Of a DNA stretch of 64,000 nt, positions 44,705-53,111 are shown one piece after another (the first letter of the stretch is position 1; each line of letters starts with the position of its first letter). The stretch is from contig DATHMK010000050.1 of assembly GCA_035487155.1 (NCBI GenBank), positions 62,001 through 126,000 on the forward strand. The letters are read 5' to 3'. Source of the DNA: DAIDKA01 sp035487155. Its GTDB lineage: Bacteria; Pseudomonadota; Gammaproteobacteria; Steroidobacterales; Steroidobacteraceae. Below the pieces are notes generated by a model. The model was given only the letters and a program-made list of their open reading frames with translations, was not told where the DNA came from and ran no database searches. The position numbers and the translations under genes are program-made.

Positions 44705-46054
44705 TCAACCTATTGAATCCTCGAGTACCAGCGAAACCGACGCCCCCTCGGTGGCCACCAGGCCATCCGCTGCAGGCAAGGTGATCGTGAATGTCGTCCC
44801 TTGCCCGACCACACTTGCCACTTCCAGCTCACCGCCATGGTTCCGAACCACCGAGCGTGCGATGGCCAGGCCCTGGCCGGATCCCTTGCCGATCGCCTTG
44901 GTGGTGAAGAAGGGCTCGAAGATCCGCGGTAGAACCGTGGCGGGAATACCGCAGCCGGTATCGGCGATTTCGAATCGCACCCGTGCGCCATCGGTGCTGC
45001 TGCGAATGGTGATGCTGCCGCGGCCTTTGCCGCTTTCCTCGATGGCATGCGCAGCATTGACGATGAGATTCAGGAATACCTTGTTGATTTCGGCACGCGT
45101 GCAGTTCACGGGCGGAATTTCACCCAGTTCCAGCTTCACCTCGGCGGCGTGCTTGTATTCGCTGCGCGCGACCACCAGTATGGTGCGGATGGCCTGATTC
45201 AGATCCGTGGCCGTCATGTCCAAGTCACCCGGATGCGCGAATTCCTTCATGGCGCGCACGGTCTCACTGACCCGCTCGACACCTTCGAAGCTGCCGGCAA
45301 AGGCATCCGCCACATCCGCCAGCAGCTCCTGCGGGGCGCCGGCCGGCGGCAGTCGTGCTGCCAGCTGTGCGAACGCGCGCTTCAGGAAGGTGATGTTGTC
45401 GCCGATGAACTGCATTGGCGTGTTGATCTCATGCGCGATGCCCGAGGCGAGACGGCCCACCAGTTCGAGCTTCTTGGCCAGATTCAGCTGCGATTCCAGG
45501 TGCTGGCGCTCATCGAAGGCAGCACGCAACTCCGTGACATCGGTCAATACACCTTCATAGTGGGTTGCACCCTCGAAATTGACGACCCGCACGGTCGTCA
45601 GAACGTACAGGGGACGACCGTCTTTGCGCTTCATCCGAAATTCGCTGCTGCGGATCTGGCCGTGTTCAAGCAGGGGCGTGCTGAGGGATTTGAGCCGGTC
45701 CGCGGGATTGAAATACAAGGTGGCTACCGGCGTGGCGCGCAGCTCTTCTTCGTTTTGGTAGCCGAACAGCTCGATCGCGGGGCCGGAAACGGCCAATATT
45801 GCCCCTTCCGGGGAGGTCACCAGAACCGGCGCTGTGGCTGCGTGGATCTGACCCCAATAGCGGTCCACCGCCGACAGCTCGCTCGAGCGACGCAGGCGCG
45901 CAATGGCCGCACGGTGCCTGACGGCGCGCTTGGCATAGCGCCCGAGACGCCGGCAGCGGCGAATGAGAAAGACGCACGCCACCGCCAGGACCAGGACCAT
46001 GGCGATGCTGATTATGGCGATCGCAGTGGGTGAGGTGATGAAATGCAATTCCAT
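44705..46054 (-). CDS. PAS histidine kinase, membrane-anchored
   Basis: 449 residues. One membrane helix (about 9-32), a PAS domain (about 70-180: VLVTSPEGAILAVSGPAIELFGY, ending YEGVLTDVTELRAAFDE), the phosphoacceptor helix with GRLASGIAHEINTPMQFI (about 198-215), and HATPase (LNLIVNAAHAIEESGKG, VRFEIADTGCGIP, GSGQGLAIARSVVRNHGG). Class of HisKA kinases with the HEINTP box. Its likely partner is the response regulator immediately downstream. One bp separates it from the upstream barrel gene. Confidence 0.93.
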   Translation of the reverse strand: MELHFITSPTAIAIISIAMVLVLAVACVFLIRRCRRLGRYAKRAVRHRAAIARLRRSSELSAVDRYWGQIHAATAPVLVTSPEGAILAVSGPAIELFGYQNEEELRATPVATLYFNPADRLKSLSTPLLEHGQIRSSEFRMKRKDGRPLYVLTTVRVVNFEGATHYEGVLTDVTELRAAFDERQHLESQLNLAKKLELVGRLASGIAHEINTPMQFIGDNITFLKRAFAQLAARLPPAGAPQELLADVADAFAGSFEGVERVSETVRAMKEFAHPGDLDMTATDLNQAIRTILVVARSEYKHAAEVKLELGEIPPVNCTRAEINKVFLNLIVNAAHAIEESGKGRGSITIRSSTDGARVRFEIADTGCGIPATVLPRIFEPFFTTKAIGKGSGQGLAIARSVVRNHGGELEVASVVGQGTTFTITLPAADGLVATEGASVSLVLEDSIG

Positions 46055-46055
46055 G

Positions 46056-46823
46056 TCATCTCCTCCACGCCAGAGGGATGTTGAGCGTCAGGGTCGCGGT
46101 GCGTCGGGTGGACGTGGACAGCTCCAGCAGGTCCCAGGAGAGCCCGACGGTGCATAGCGAAAAGGGTACGGCGAGGCCGACGAATGCGTCGGTGAAGTGC
46201 TCGTATCGGACATCGCCGAATTCGACGATCGACTCGGCCCCGCGCCCTACCGAAACGCCGCCGTAAATCTGAACCCTGCGCACATAATCGGTGCGCAGGG
46301 TCGCGAAACGTGTCGGCAGATTGCCCTCAACCGATTGACCCAGCTGCGCCCGCACGGATACGGGGCCCGGCGGCAGCCACGCGGACTCCAGACGCAGGAT
46401 CAGTACCCTGGCGTTATCGGCATCGACATACTGACCACCGCCGCTGATTTGCAGGCGCGCCGAGACCGCTCGCGTGCCCTCCAGGGTCGCGCGAGTGAAG
46501 GTGTAGTGCTCTGCGGCTGCCGTTCCCGGACCTGCCTCGAGCGTTCCCATAAGCGAAGTGTCCGCCGCCAGGTTGAACGAACCCATGACTCGAGCCAGGT
46601 TCAGATCGAAGCCGGCGAACTGCTGCGCGGTCGTCCCCAGACCCCACATTTGCTGGTTCCCATCCTGGTGGATCCAGTCCAATGTTTCGGCGGTCCCTGA
46701 GGGGATCTCACTGCTGAAGCTCACGGACTGGCCGCTGACAATGAGCGTGTCGGTCGCCGCGGCATTGCGTTCCGCGGCAGCAGCGCAGAGCAAGGCGACG
46801 GCACACCATGTCCGCGTACCCAT
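46056..46823 (-). CDS. Predicted outer-membrane beta-barrel protein
   Basis: 255 residues. A Sec signal peptide (about 1-23, ending AAAA-TD) precedes a chain of short amphipathic strands with Gly/Ser/Thr turns, such as VSARLQISGGGQYVD, VQIYGGVSVGRGA and RTATLTLNIPL, consistent with a small outer-membrane barrel of roughly 10-12 strands. I do not recognise the family. In an operon with a polymer synthase and a beta-helix protein it could be the exit pore, as AlgE is for alginate, but an AlgE-like barrel would normally be longer. Not sequence-confirmed. Confidence 0.62.
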   Translation of the reverse strand: MGTRTWCAVALLCAAAAERNAAATDTLIVSGQSVSFSSEIPSGTAETLDWIHQDGNQQMWGLGTTAQQFAGFDLNLARVMGSFNLAADTSLMGTLEAGPGTAAAEHYTFTRATLEGTRAVSARLQISGGGQYVDADNARVLILRLESAWLPPGPVSVRAQLGQSVEGNLPTRFATLRTDYVRRVQIYGGVSVGRGAESIVEFGDVRYEHFTDAFVGLAVPFSLCTVGLSWDLLELSTSTRRTATLTLNIPLAWRR

Positions 46824-46824
46824 A

Positions 46825-47616
46825 TCAATGCGCCTGCGGGTGTCTGGCGATGATCACCTTGTGCCAGGAGCGCTCTACCAGCCAGCGACGCAGCAGCCAG
46901 TCCAGGGGCCACGCCAGCGCCGTCGCCACGGCCAGCGCCAAGGTGGCAATCGGCACCGGCAGCCGCCGGTAGTAGGGCAGGAGCCAGAGTTTGAACGGCA
47001 TCGGGTCGACGCCGGCCCGGGCGGCCACGCACAGGCCTGCGGCCTGCAGCGCTTCCTGGTACCACTGGAAATTCCGGGCGCGAAATACGGCTGTGTCGCA
47101 GCGCGCTGTCGAGTGCGTCGGCGCCGCCTCCAGCAGGATCAGTGTCCCGCCCGGGGCGAGATGATCTTTCAGTCTGACAATCGCCTGGCGTGCTTCGATG
47201 GGATTCAGGACGTGCTGCAGCACCGTCACGCAGAGGATGAGTTGGAACTTTCGCCCCAGATTGAGCGTCGTGACATCACCGAGTTCAAAGGAGCAGCCGG
47301 AACGGTTGGCAGTTCGAAGCCACGCCTGCTCGAGCATGCTGGGACTCAGATCCAGCCCCAGCACTTCATGGCCACGCCGCGCAAGTTCCAGGCTCCACCG
47401 GCCGACCCCGCAGCCCACGTCCAGGGCAGTGCCACTTCCCGGCGCGACCAGGGGCAGCCAGGGCAGCAGGGCCCTTCGCTGGGCCGATTCGATGGAGTAG
47501 TTATAGAAGGCCGGCATTCCATAGGAACACACTGCCGCGAGGCCGCGCCCTCGGGCGGCGAACTGCCGGGCCCTGCCCTCCCAGTACGACTGGGCACTTG
47601 CCTCGCGCGCATTCAT
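46825..47616 (-). CDS. SAM-dependent methyltransferase, C-terminal membrane helix
   Basis: 263 residues. Class I methyltransferase: the SAM-binding motif is ALDVGCGVGRWSLELARRG (about 62-80), followed by LGLDLSPSML and LILCVTVLQHVL. After the catalytic domain comes a hydrophobic segment (about 215-240, LPVPIATLALAVATALAWPL) that could dock it to the membrane, where lipid-linked or polymer substrates reside. ATG 47616 lies in an ATGA overlap with the radical SAM stop; the same frame extends upstream into that gene and is not used. Confidence 0.87.
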   Translation of the reverse strand: MNAREASAQSYWEGRARQFAARGRGLAAVCSYGMPAFYNYSIESAQRRALLPWLPLVAPGSGTALDVGCGVGRWSLELARRGHEVLGLDLSPSMLEQAWLRTANRSGCSFELGDVTTLNLGRKFQLILCVTVLQHVLNPIEARQAIVRLKDHLAPGGTLILLEAAPTHSTARCDTAVFRARNFQWYQEALQAAGLCVAARAGVDPMPFKLWLLPYYRRLPVPIATLALAVATALAWPLDWLLRRWLVERSWHKVIIARHPQAH

Positions 47617-49223
47617 TCGGCGACTCCAAACGCCGGCACCGCCAGGCGGGCTGTGAACGCCTTTGGCCGATCGCGTCTGGCGGCGATTGGATGGGAATTC
47701 AGATACTCCTGCGCGACCTTCAGCCACAGAACCGAACGCATGCGCGATGGAATGTGCGGCACGCTTTGCGCGAGGCTCCGGCATGCCGCCTCGAAGCGCT
47801 CCTCGATGATCAGAATGGCGTCACGAGCCTGCGAATCCGCCGGCAAGATCTTGGTGGCATCGGACCAGGTAAGCGTCGTGCCAGGAACCGTGCGCGTCTC
47901 ATAGACGGTGTGGGCTGCCAACTCCGCATCGGCGGCGAGCGCCGAACCGGTGAACGGAATGACGTAGGGATAGATGCCCACCTCGCAACCGGCTTCCATC
48001 CAGCGCCTGGCCTGACGGACGTTCTGCTCGAGGTCAGACAGGGTGCTTCGCGGTGAAGTCAGGATCAGATCCAGAAAGGGCGTGATGCCCAGCCGCAGCG
48101 TCGTCTCCAGAACCGGCTCTATATGGCGGTGAATCTGGCGCTTGTTGAACTCCTTCAACACCGCCGCAGAGAAGTTCTCGATTCCGAAGCCGAGCACCCT
48201 GAAGCCGGCACGGCGCATCGCGGTCAGACGCTCCGTGCTCATCGAATCGATGCGGTTGGTGCTGATGAAGCCCAGATCCGGCGGCAGCTCACCGCGCTCC
48301 TTGGCGGCCACGATCTCCTGGCACAGCGGCAGGATGCGCTGATCCTTGGTGAACACGAAAATGTCGTCCTGGAAGTAGACCGTTCGCACCTCGGGATGAA
48401 GCGCCACAATGCGTCGCAGCATGTCCATGCAGTCCGCGACTTCCAGGCGCGCAATGCGCGCAATTCCACCCTGGGCCTCGTGCAGAAAATTGGTCGAGGA
48501 GCAGAACGAGCAGCCCATGGGGCAGTAGTTCAGGGTGATCAGTCGCACCGAGCGTATCTCGGCCAGGCGGGCTTCGCGCTCGGCCTTGTAGGGCAGATCG
48601 CCCACTTCATAAACGTTTTCGAGGCGCTCCCAGTAGCGCTCGTATGGCATCTGCTCGTAGGGGGTCGCCTGGATGGCCGCGGTCAGTTCCGGCTGAGTCA
48701 TTGCCATCTGATGGAACCGGGCGATACCTCCCGCTTCGGTGCGCAGCGCAGTGCCGGAGATTCCGGCAAGATCCCGCCCGGACTGAAGGCGCCTGGCGAC
48801 CTCCAGCAAAGGGTGCTCCCCCTCACCGAGCACGATGAGATCGAAGGGCCCCAGTTCGAAGACCCGCTCCGGCTTGAAAGTCGCTTCCATGCCACCCGCC
48901 ACGATCGTGGCGCCCGGAATGACTTCGTGGGCCAGATGTGCAAGCGCCAGGTCGTAGCGCAGGGTCATGGCGGTCGTGGACAGACCAATCACATCCCAGG
49001 CTTGCGCTCGGAGCACCGCCTCGAAGGCGCGCTCTACGTCTGACCCACAACAGTTCGGATCGAATACCTGCGCGTGGATGCCGCGTGCCTGGAGGGTTCC
49101 GGCCAGGCGCCATACTCCCAGCGGGGGCGCAAGAAACGTGTACTCGCCGCAATGGGGATCATACGGCCCCACCAGCAGGAACCGCGGTTCATGCGCGATG
49201 CGTTTTGATACCTCCACGTCCAC
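47613..49223 (-). CDS. Radical SAM enzyme with B12-binding-type N-terminal domain
   Basis: 536 residues. The N-terminal 150 residues have the Rossmann layout of cobalamin-binding domains (FLLVGPYDPHCGEYTFLAPP, GLSTTAMTLRYDLAL, VAGGMEATFKPER, VLGEGEHPLLE), but lack an obvious DxHxxG cobalt ligand. The radical SAM cluster motif is CPMGCSFC (Cys234, Cys238, Cys241). BchE/P-methylase-like enzymes of this group methylate or cyclise unactivated carbons, and substrate cannot be read. It is the first gene of the eleven-gene operon, starting with GTG. A second GTG at 49217 has better spacing to the GGAG upstream. Confidence 0.9.
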   Translation of the reverse strand: MDVEVSKRIAHEPRFLLVGPYDPHCGEYTFLAPPLGVWRLAGTLQARGIHAQVFDPNCCGSDVERAFEAVLRAQAWDVIGLSTTAMTLRYDLALAHLAHEVIPGATIVAGGMEATFKPERVFELGPFDLIVLGEGEHPLLEVARRLQSGRDLAGISGTALRTEAGGIARFHQMAMTQPELTAAIQATPYEQMPYERYWERLENVYEVGDLPYKAEREARLAEIRSVRLITLNYCPMGCSFCSSTNFLHEAQGGIARIARLEVADCMDMLRRIVALHPEVRTVYFQDDIFVFTKDQRILPLCQEIVAAKERGELPPDLGFISTNRIDSMSTERLTAMRRAGFRVLGFGIENFSAAVLKEFNKRQIHRHIEPVLETTLRLGITPFLDLILTSPRSTLSDLEQNVRQARRWMEAGCEVGIYPYVIPFTGSALAADAELAAHTVYETRTVPGTTLTWSDATKILPADSQARDAILIIEERFEAACRSLAQSVPHIPSRMRSVLWLKVAQEYLNSHPIAARRDRPKAFTARLAVPAFGVAE

Positions 49224-49248
49224 TCCGCAATGTCACCTGACGTAGGCC

Positions 49249-49283
49249 TTGACTTGTCAATACTCCTTCGAATTCTCATCGAA
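49249..49283. promoter_or_regulatory. Palindromes upstream of the eleven-gene operon
   Basis: Two symmetric sites lie 26-60 bp before the first start codon: TTGACTTGTCAA (49249-49260, perfect arms of 5) and TTCGA-7-TCGAA (49267-49283). They may be operators; a TTGACA -35-like hexamer in the first (minus sense) lacks a convincing -10. The rest of the 275-bp gap (49224-49498) has no credible gene. Confidence 0.35.
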
Positions 49284-49498
49284 TCTACGCGGCAGAATGC
49301 GGGCTTAATGGGCGCTACGTCGCACTCCGGCGACGGTCAGACGGAACTAGACCTAGGTTCGGGCCATGGTAATGAATCGTTAATCACGGCCTGGGCAAGT
49401 CTCGGCGCCGCTGTTTTATGGTGCAGCGATTATGGAGACTGGTACGGCACTGCGGGTGGTCAGTGCTGAAAGCCGTTCATCGACGCTCGTAACGTGGG

Positions 49499-50782
49499 CT
49501 AACCCAGGCGTCCGAGCACCAATTCCAACGGCTGCGGCGCACCGAATGCACTGCCTTGTCCATAGCGCACCCCCAAGGCGTGGAGACGCTCCGAGATCGC
49601 AAACGAATCCACGCCCGCGGCGGCGATTTCGATTCCTGCGCGTCGACCCCATTCGACGATAACGCGCACCCGCGACTCGGAAAGGGGGTTCACCAGAACA
49701 TCCCCAATATAGCGGCTGTCAATTTTGACCATTGCAATCGGCAGGTCCTCAAGCAGAGCGAGCTGCTCGAGCTCCCCCGCCACTCCGTCGATGCACAGCC
49801 GGGTGCCTTGCGCCAGACATTTCAAGCCGGCGAGGCTCTTCAGAAATCCGCGCTCCGTGCTCAGGCGTTGCACCAGTGAGGACTCACGTATTTCAATCAT
49901 GAACCGTGACGCAAGGCGCGCGGCCGACAGCTCTTCGTTCAGGAAATCGGCGAATGCTGGAACTGCCAGCGATTGGCAGCCGATATTCAATGACACCATC
50001 AGATCCGAACGGTTGATCGGTTGTGCGTGCTCACCCAGGGCACGCAGGGCATCCCGCACCACATGATGATCCGCCGAAGCCATGAAATCGCGGGCGGTTC
50101 GCAGATCACGCGCTTGGGTGCGCAGCCGCGGCGACAGTTCGAAGCCGGCGACCTCGGTGGTCTCGAGCGCGAGAATCTCCTGTGCCCGCAGGCACAGGCC
50201 GCTGTTCGCGCCCTCGAAGGTCCCGATCGTTCCCGGAAGGGGCCGCGAAGTGGCAGCCTTGCCGGTGAGTCTGGCACGTATGGCAGCGTGGGGGTTGCGC
50301 CGTCTCGGGACGACGGCTGGATTGCGACCGGCTCTTGTGCGGTGCTCGAAGGGCGTTGTTCTCAGCGCCAACTCGATTGCGGCCCGCAGCGCGCTGGGAG
50401 GACAGGGTTTCAGCAACAGCCGCACTATGCCGGCCTCATTGATGGCGCGCGCCACCGCGTCAATGGTCGCATGTCCGGTCAGAAGGATGCGTCCGCTGGT
50501 CGGAAATTCACGGCCAACGATGGTCAGCAGCTCCGAGCCACACATTCCGGGCATGCGTTCGTCTGCAACAATGACGTCAAACTGCTCACGCCGACACATA
50601 TGCAGCGCCACTTCAGGGGATGTGGCGGTGTTGATGCGGTATGAATGTTCACGAAGTGCCCGTCTGATGCCTTCCACCACATGCGGTTCATCGTCGACGA
50701 GCAGCACTTTAGGCATGAATTGGCTGCTGCCGGTCACGGTGTCCTGCGGGAGAATCTCTGCGCAACTCTGAGCACTGTTCAT
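49499..50782 (-). CDS. Response regulator with degenerate EAL domain
   Basis: 427 residues. REC at about 24-145 (VDDEP, phospho-acceptor Asp74 in VADERMPGM, LLLKPCPPS). The rest aligns to an EAL fold but its catalytic motifs are broken: no ExLxR segment near the start, IEIRESSL in place of the acidic LTE segment, CIDGVAGE instead of DDFGTG, and AAGVDS instead of AEGVE. It keeps KIDSRYI and GQGSAFGAP. Most likely a phospho-controlled effector without diesterase activity. A GAGG ribosome site 9 nt before ATG 50782 decides the start. It lies 275 bp upstream of the glycan-like operon, same strand. Confidence 0.85.
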   Translation of the reverse strand: MNSAQSCAEILPQDTVTGSSQFMPKVLLVDDEPHVVEGIRRALREHSYRINTATSPEVALHMCRREQFDVIVADERMPGMCGSELLTIVGREFPTSGRILLTGHATIDAVARAINEAGIVRLLLKPCPPSALRAAIELALRTTPFEHRTRAGRNPAVVPRRRNPHAAIRARLTGKAATSRPLPGTIGTFEGANSGLCLRAQEILALETTEVAGFELSPRLRTQARDLRTARDFMASADHHVVRDALRALGEHAQPINRSDLMVSLNIGCQSLAVPAFADFLNEELSAARLASRFMIEIRESSLVQRLSTERGFLKSLAGLKCLAQGTRLCIDGVAGELEQLALLEDLPIAMVKIDSRYIGDVLVNPLSESRVRVIVEWGRRAGIEIAAAGVDSFAISERLHALGVRYGQGSAFGAPQPLELVLGRLG

Positions 50783-50864
50783 TCGAACTTACCTCGTTGG
50801 CAAGGATGAAAGCCGGAGTCTTGATTTGCGAGACGGGCGAGTGCGCGAGATTCTGCTGCTGTTA

Positions 50865-50897
50865 GTAAGGGAAGCCAACAGCATTCCTTACATAAGG
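50865..50897. promoter_or_regulatory. GTAAGG/CCTTAC inverted repeat upstream of the REC-EAL gene
   Basis: GTAAGG (50865-50870) and CCTTAC (50886-50891) form a 6-bp inverted repeat spaced by 15; a further TAAGG (50893-50897) makes CCTTA-2-TAAGG. The site lies about 85-115 bp before the ATG at 50782, within a 152-bp gap. Such spacing suits a regulator dimer. No convincing promoter was found beside it. Confidence 0.35.
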
Positions 50898-50934
50898 CAC
50901 ACTCAATTTGGCAATTGACAGAATCGGATGGCCG

Positions 50935-51285
50935 TCACTGATCCTGAGATGACTCGGCCGGGCTGTGCGGCGCCGGCAGGTCCTCCACCGTCGGGGCGTC
51001 ATCCGACACCGGCTGAACATCGGCATCCGGCTCGGACACGGCGCCGGGCGGCAATGGCAGTGTCAGCGTCGCGGGCGCATGCTGCGGGGGTTCGGCGACG
51101 GCCGGGACCTGCGCTGAGTGGACTTCGGGATGATCCGTGGCGGGTGGCGTGAACCGGTCCGCCATGGCGGACGCTGGTGGCAGCTTAACACCCGCATCAT
51201 TCAGCTTGCCGTGCCAGCTGAATACGGTGAGGGCGGCGAGAAAGCCCGTCGCGGCCAGACACCAGGGAATCAGGCGGGAGTTCAT
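50935..51285 (-). CDS. Small Pro/Ala-rich membrane protein
   Basis: 116 residues. One membrane helix near the N-terminus (about 6-24, PWCLAATGFLAALTVF) and a long periplasmic tail rich in Pro, Ala, Val and acidic residues that looks unstructured. I know no family. It is the last gene after the metallophosphoesterase (60 bp gap) and may be a membrane tether or TonB-like linker for the operon products, which is speculation. ATG 51285 is chosen because the membrane helix starts right after it; the frame is open 54 bp further upstream. Confidence 0.6.
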   Translation of the reverse strand: MNSRLIPWCLAATGFLAALTVFSWHGKLNDAGVKLPPASAMADRFTPPATDHPEVHSAQVPAVAEPPQHAPATLTLPLPPGAVSEPDADVQPVSDDAPTVEDLPAPHSPAESSQDQ

Positions 51286-51345
51286 GGGCGGATCGCCCCG
51301 GGGCCGACCGGTGTCATCCGGTGCCCCGGGGCTTTTCATGTGTGC

Positions 51346-53031
51346 TTACGGCAGGTGCGGAACGCTGAACAGCACCCGGGCCGGAGTTTCAACGCCCAGG
51401 TTGCTGACGACACCAGTGCTCGGGTCGTACTGCGCCCCGTCGGTGAAGCCCTGCACCTGCAGGGTGACGGTGCCGCTGCGGTGCACCTGTACCGTGGCCC
51501 AGCCGTAGTAACGGTCCTGCCAGTTGATCAGCGGCACCGGCTCGCGCGGCGGGTTGTCGGTCGACATGGCGTCATCGAACGGCGAGCCGCCGGAGCCCAC
51601 GGTCACCTGGTACGGGGAGTTCTTCGAGCCGCCCGTGATGTCCTTGAACTGCTCGACGTGCGCGATGTGCTCGTGTCCGCAGAAGTACGTGGCGTCGTAA
51701 TGGGCGATTACCGCCCAGAACAGGTTCACCAGCGGATAGGCCGGCGCGCTGTTGAACGTCGCCGCGGTGTTCACCTGCTGCGGCTTGGTGTCCACGATGA
51801 GCTGCGGAACATTGGTCGCGATGGTGACGGTGCTGCCGTTGGGCTCCTTGACACTCACCGAGGTGGGCGCGACGGTGATATTAGCCGCGCTGAGTGTGTC
51901 CAGACCGCCGGCACCGGCTGGGGTGTACACAGTCGCCGGGGCTGCGGTGACGACGTTGTAGCCGTAGGTGAACGCAGGCTTGTGCCCGAACACGAAGTAC
52001 CTGGGCGACAGGTGGTTGGCCGCCGCGCGGTTCTTGGCATCCTCGAGATCCTGGGCCAGCCAGTCGGTGGGGGCGGTGGCTGCGGATCCCGCAGGGTCGG
52101 TGTTGACCACCACGAAGTGCAGCAGTTGACGGGTGTTGTCCAGTTTGATGTCGAAGGAATAGCTGAGCTCCGCCTCACCCGTCGGATTCGTCGTGGTGAC
52201 ACCGGTCAGAGCACCGTTGTTGACATTGCTGCCGCCGCTGCTGCCCTGCGGCGCAGTGGCGACGGAGAAACCGTTGGCCGCGATGGCCGGGAAACCGCTG
52301 ACGCTCTGGAAGCGCTCGTTGGTGTAGAGGTCCTCGATGAGATCACCGAGGTTGTCCTTGTACGCAGCCTCGTTCTCAGGGTATGGCGTCGTGCCCTTGG
52401 CGCAGGTTCCGTCATGCGAAGCGGTGGCCTTGCACTCGGTCTCATGGTTGCCCGGCACGGGTACCACGTAGGTGCCGGTTTCGAACAGTGGCGCCACGAT
52501 GCCGCGCCAATAAGCGTACTGCCGGTATTCAAACACGGCGTCGGTCCACGCCAGCGCCTTGGTGGTCGTGCCCTGAACGCTTGTGATGCCCTCAAGCTCT
52601 GCCAGCGGCGGCACGGCCGGGTGGCCATAGCCGTAGATCATGTCGCCGTTGAAGAACAGCAGGTTCGGCTTGTCGCGCTGGATGCCGCGCAGAATGCGCG
52701 AGAAGGGCTTGGTGTCCGTGAGGAAGGTCGCGTCCTGCGGCAGCAGCGTGCCGCTCAGGTCGGGCTTGCCGGGCTGACTGGGCGTGCCCAGGGTGCTGCC
52801 GCTGCTGAAGGTGCCAGGCTCGCCGGCCTCCAGCAAAGTGGTCGGATCCGGGGCCGCTGGATCCTGGCGGCTGTCGCCCACTGTGGCGAAGCTGAACACC
52901 ACCGGATCATCCTCGTGCTGCCAGTTGGAATTGAAATCCTGGGCCCGGGTGGCGGCACCGCTCATCAAGGCGCTGCCCAGCACGGCGGCGACTGCAATGC
53001 GCACAAAATGGCGCGACTGATCAGTGGACAT
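51346..53031 (-). CDS. Secreted calcineurin-like metallophosphoesterase
   Basis: 561 residues. Sec signal peptide (about 1-29, SGAATRAQ). The metal-binding motifs of this superfamily occur in order: VGDSR, NGDMIYGYG, PGNHETEC, FGHKPAF and CGHEHIAH. Two insertions rich in Gly, Thr and Pro separate them. It should act in the periplasm on a phosphoester; the substrate is unknown. AGGAGAGGG at 53037-53045 lies 5 nt before ATG 53031 and decides this start over an ATG at 53055. It lies in the operon of the diheme peroxidase, 80 bp behind the small secreted protein. Confidence 0.9.
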   Translation of the reverse strand: MSTDQSRHFVRIAVAAVLGSALMSGAATRAQDFNSNWQHEDDPVVFSFATVGDSRQDPAAPDPTTLLEAGEPGTFSSGSTLGTPSQPGKPDLSGTLLPQDATFLTDTKPFSRILRGIQRDKPNLLFFNGDMIYGYGHPAVPPLAELEGITSVQGTTTKALAWTDAVFEYRQYAYWRGIVAPLFETGTYVVPVPGNHETECKATASHDGTCAKGTTPYPENEAAYKDNLGDLIEDLYTNERFQSVSGFPAIAANGFSVATAPQGSSGGSNVNNGALTGVTTTNPTGEAELSYSFDIKLDNTRQLLHFVVVNTDPAGSAATAPTDWLAQDLEDAKNRAAANHLSPRYFVFGHKPAFTYGYNVVTAAPATVYTPAGAGGLDTLSAANITVAPTSVSVKEPNGSTVTIATNVPQLIVDTKPQQVNTAATFNSAPAYPLVNLFWAVIAHYDATYFCGHEHIAHVEQFKDITGGSKNSPYQVTVGSGGSPFDDAMSTDNPPREPVPLINWQDRYYGWATVQVHRSGTVTLQVQGFTDGAQYDPSTGVVSNLGVETPARVLFSVPHLP

Positions 53032-53111
53032 GTGTTCCCTCTCCTGAAGGTGCATGATTTTTTTGCAACTCTGGATCAGCGGTGTTGCATTTCCATGACG
53101 AAAAAAGCCAT

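Noticed and set aside
49230..49469. A 79-codon plus-strand frame in the gap before the eleven-gene operon
   Set aside because: No ribosome site, no family likeness, and it lies opposite the likely promoter of the operon.
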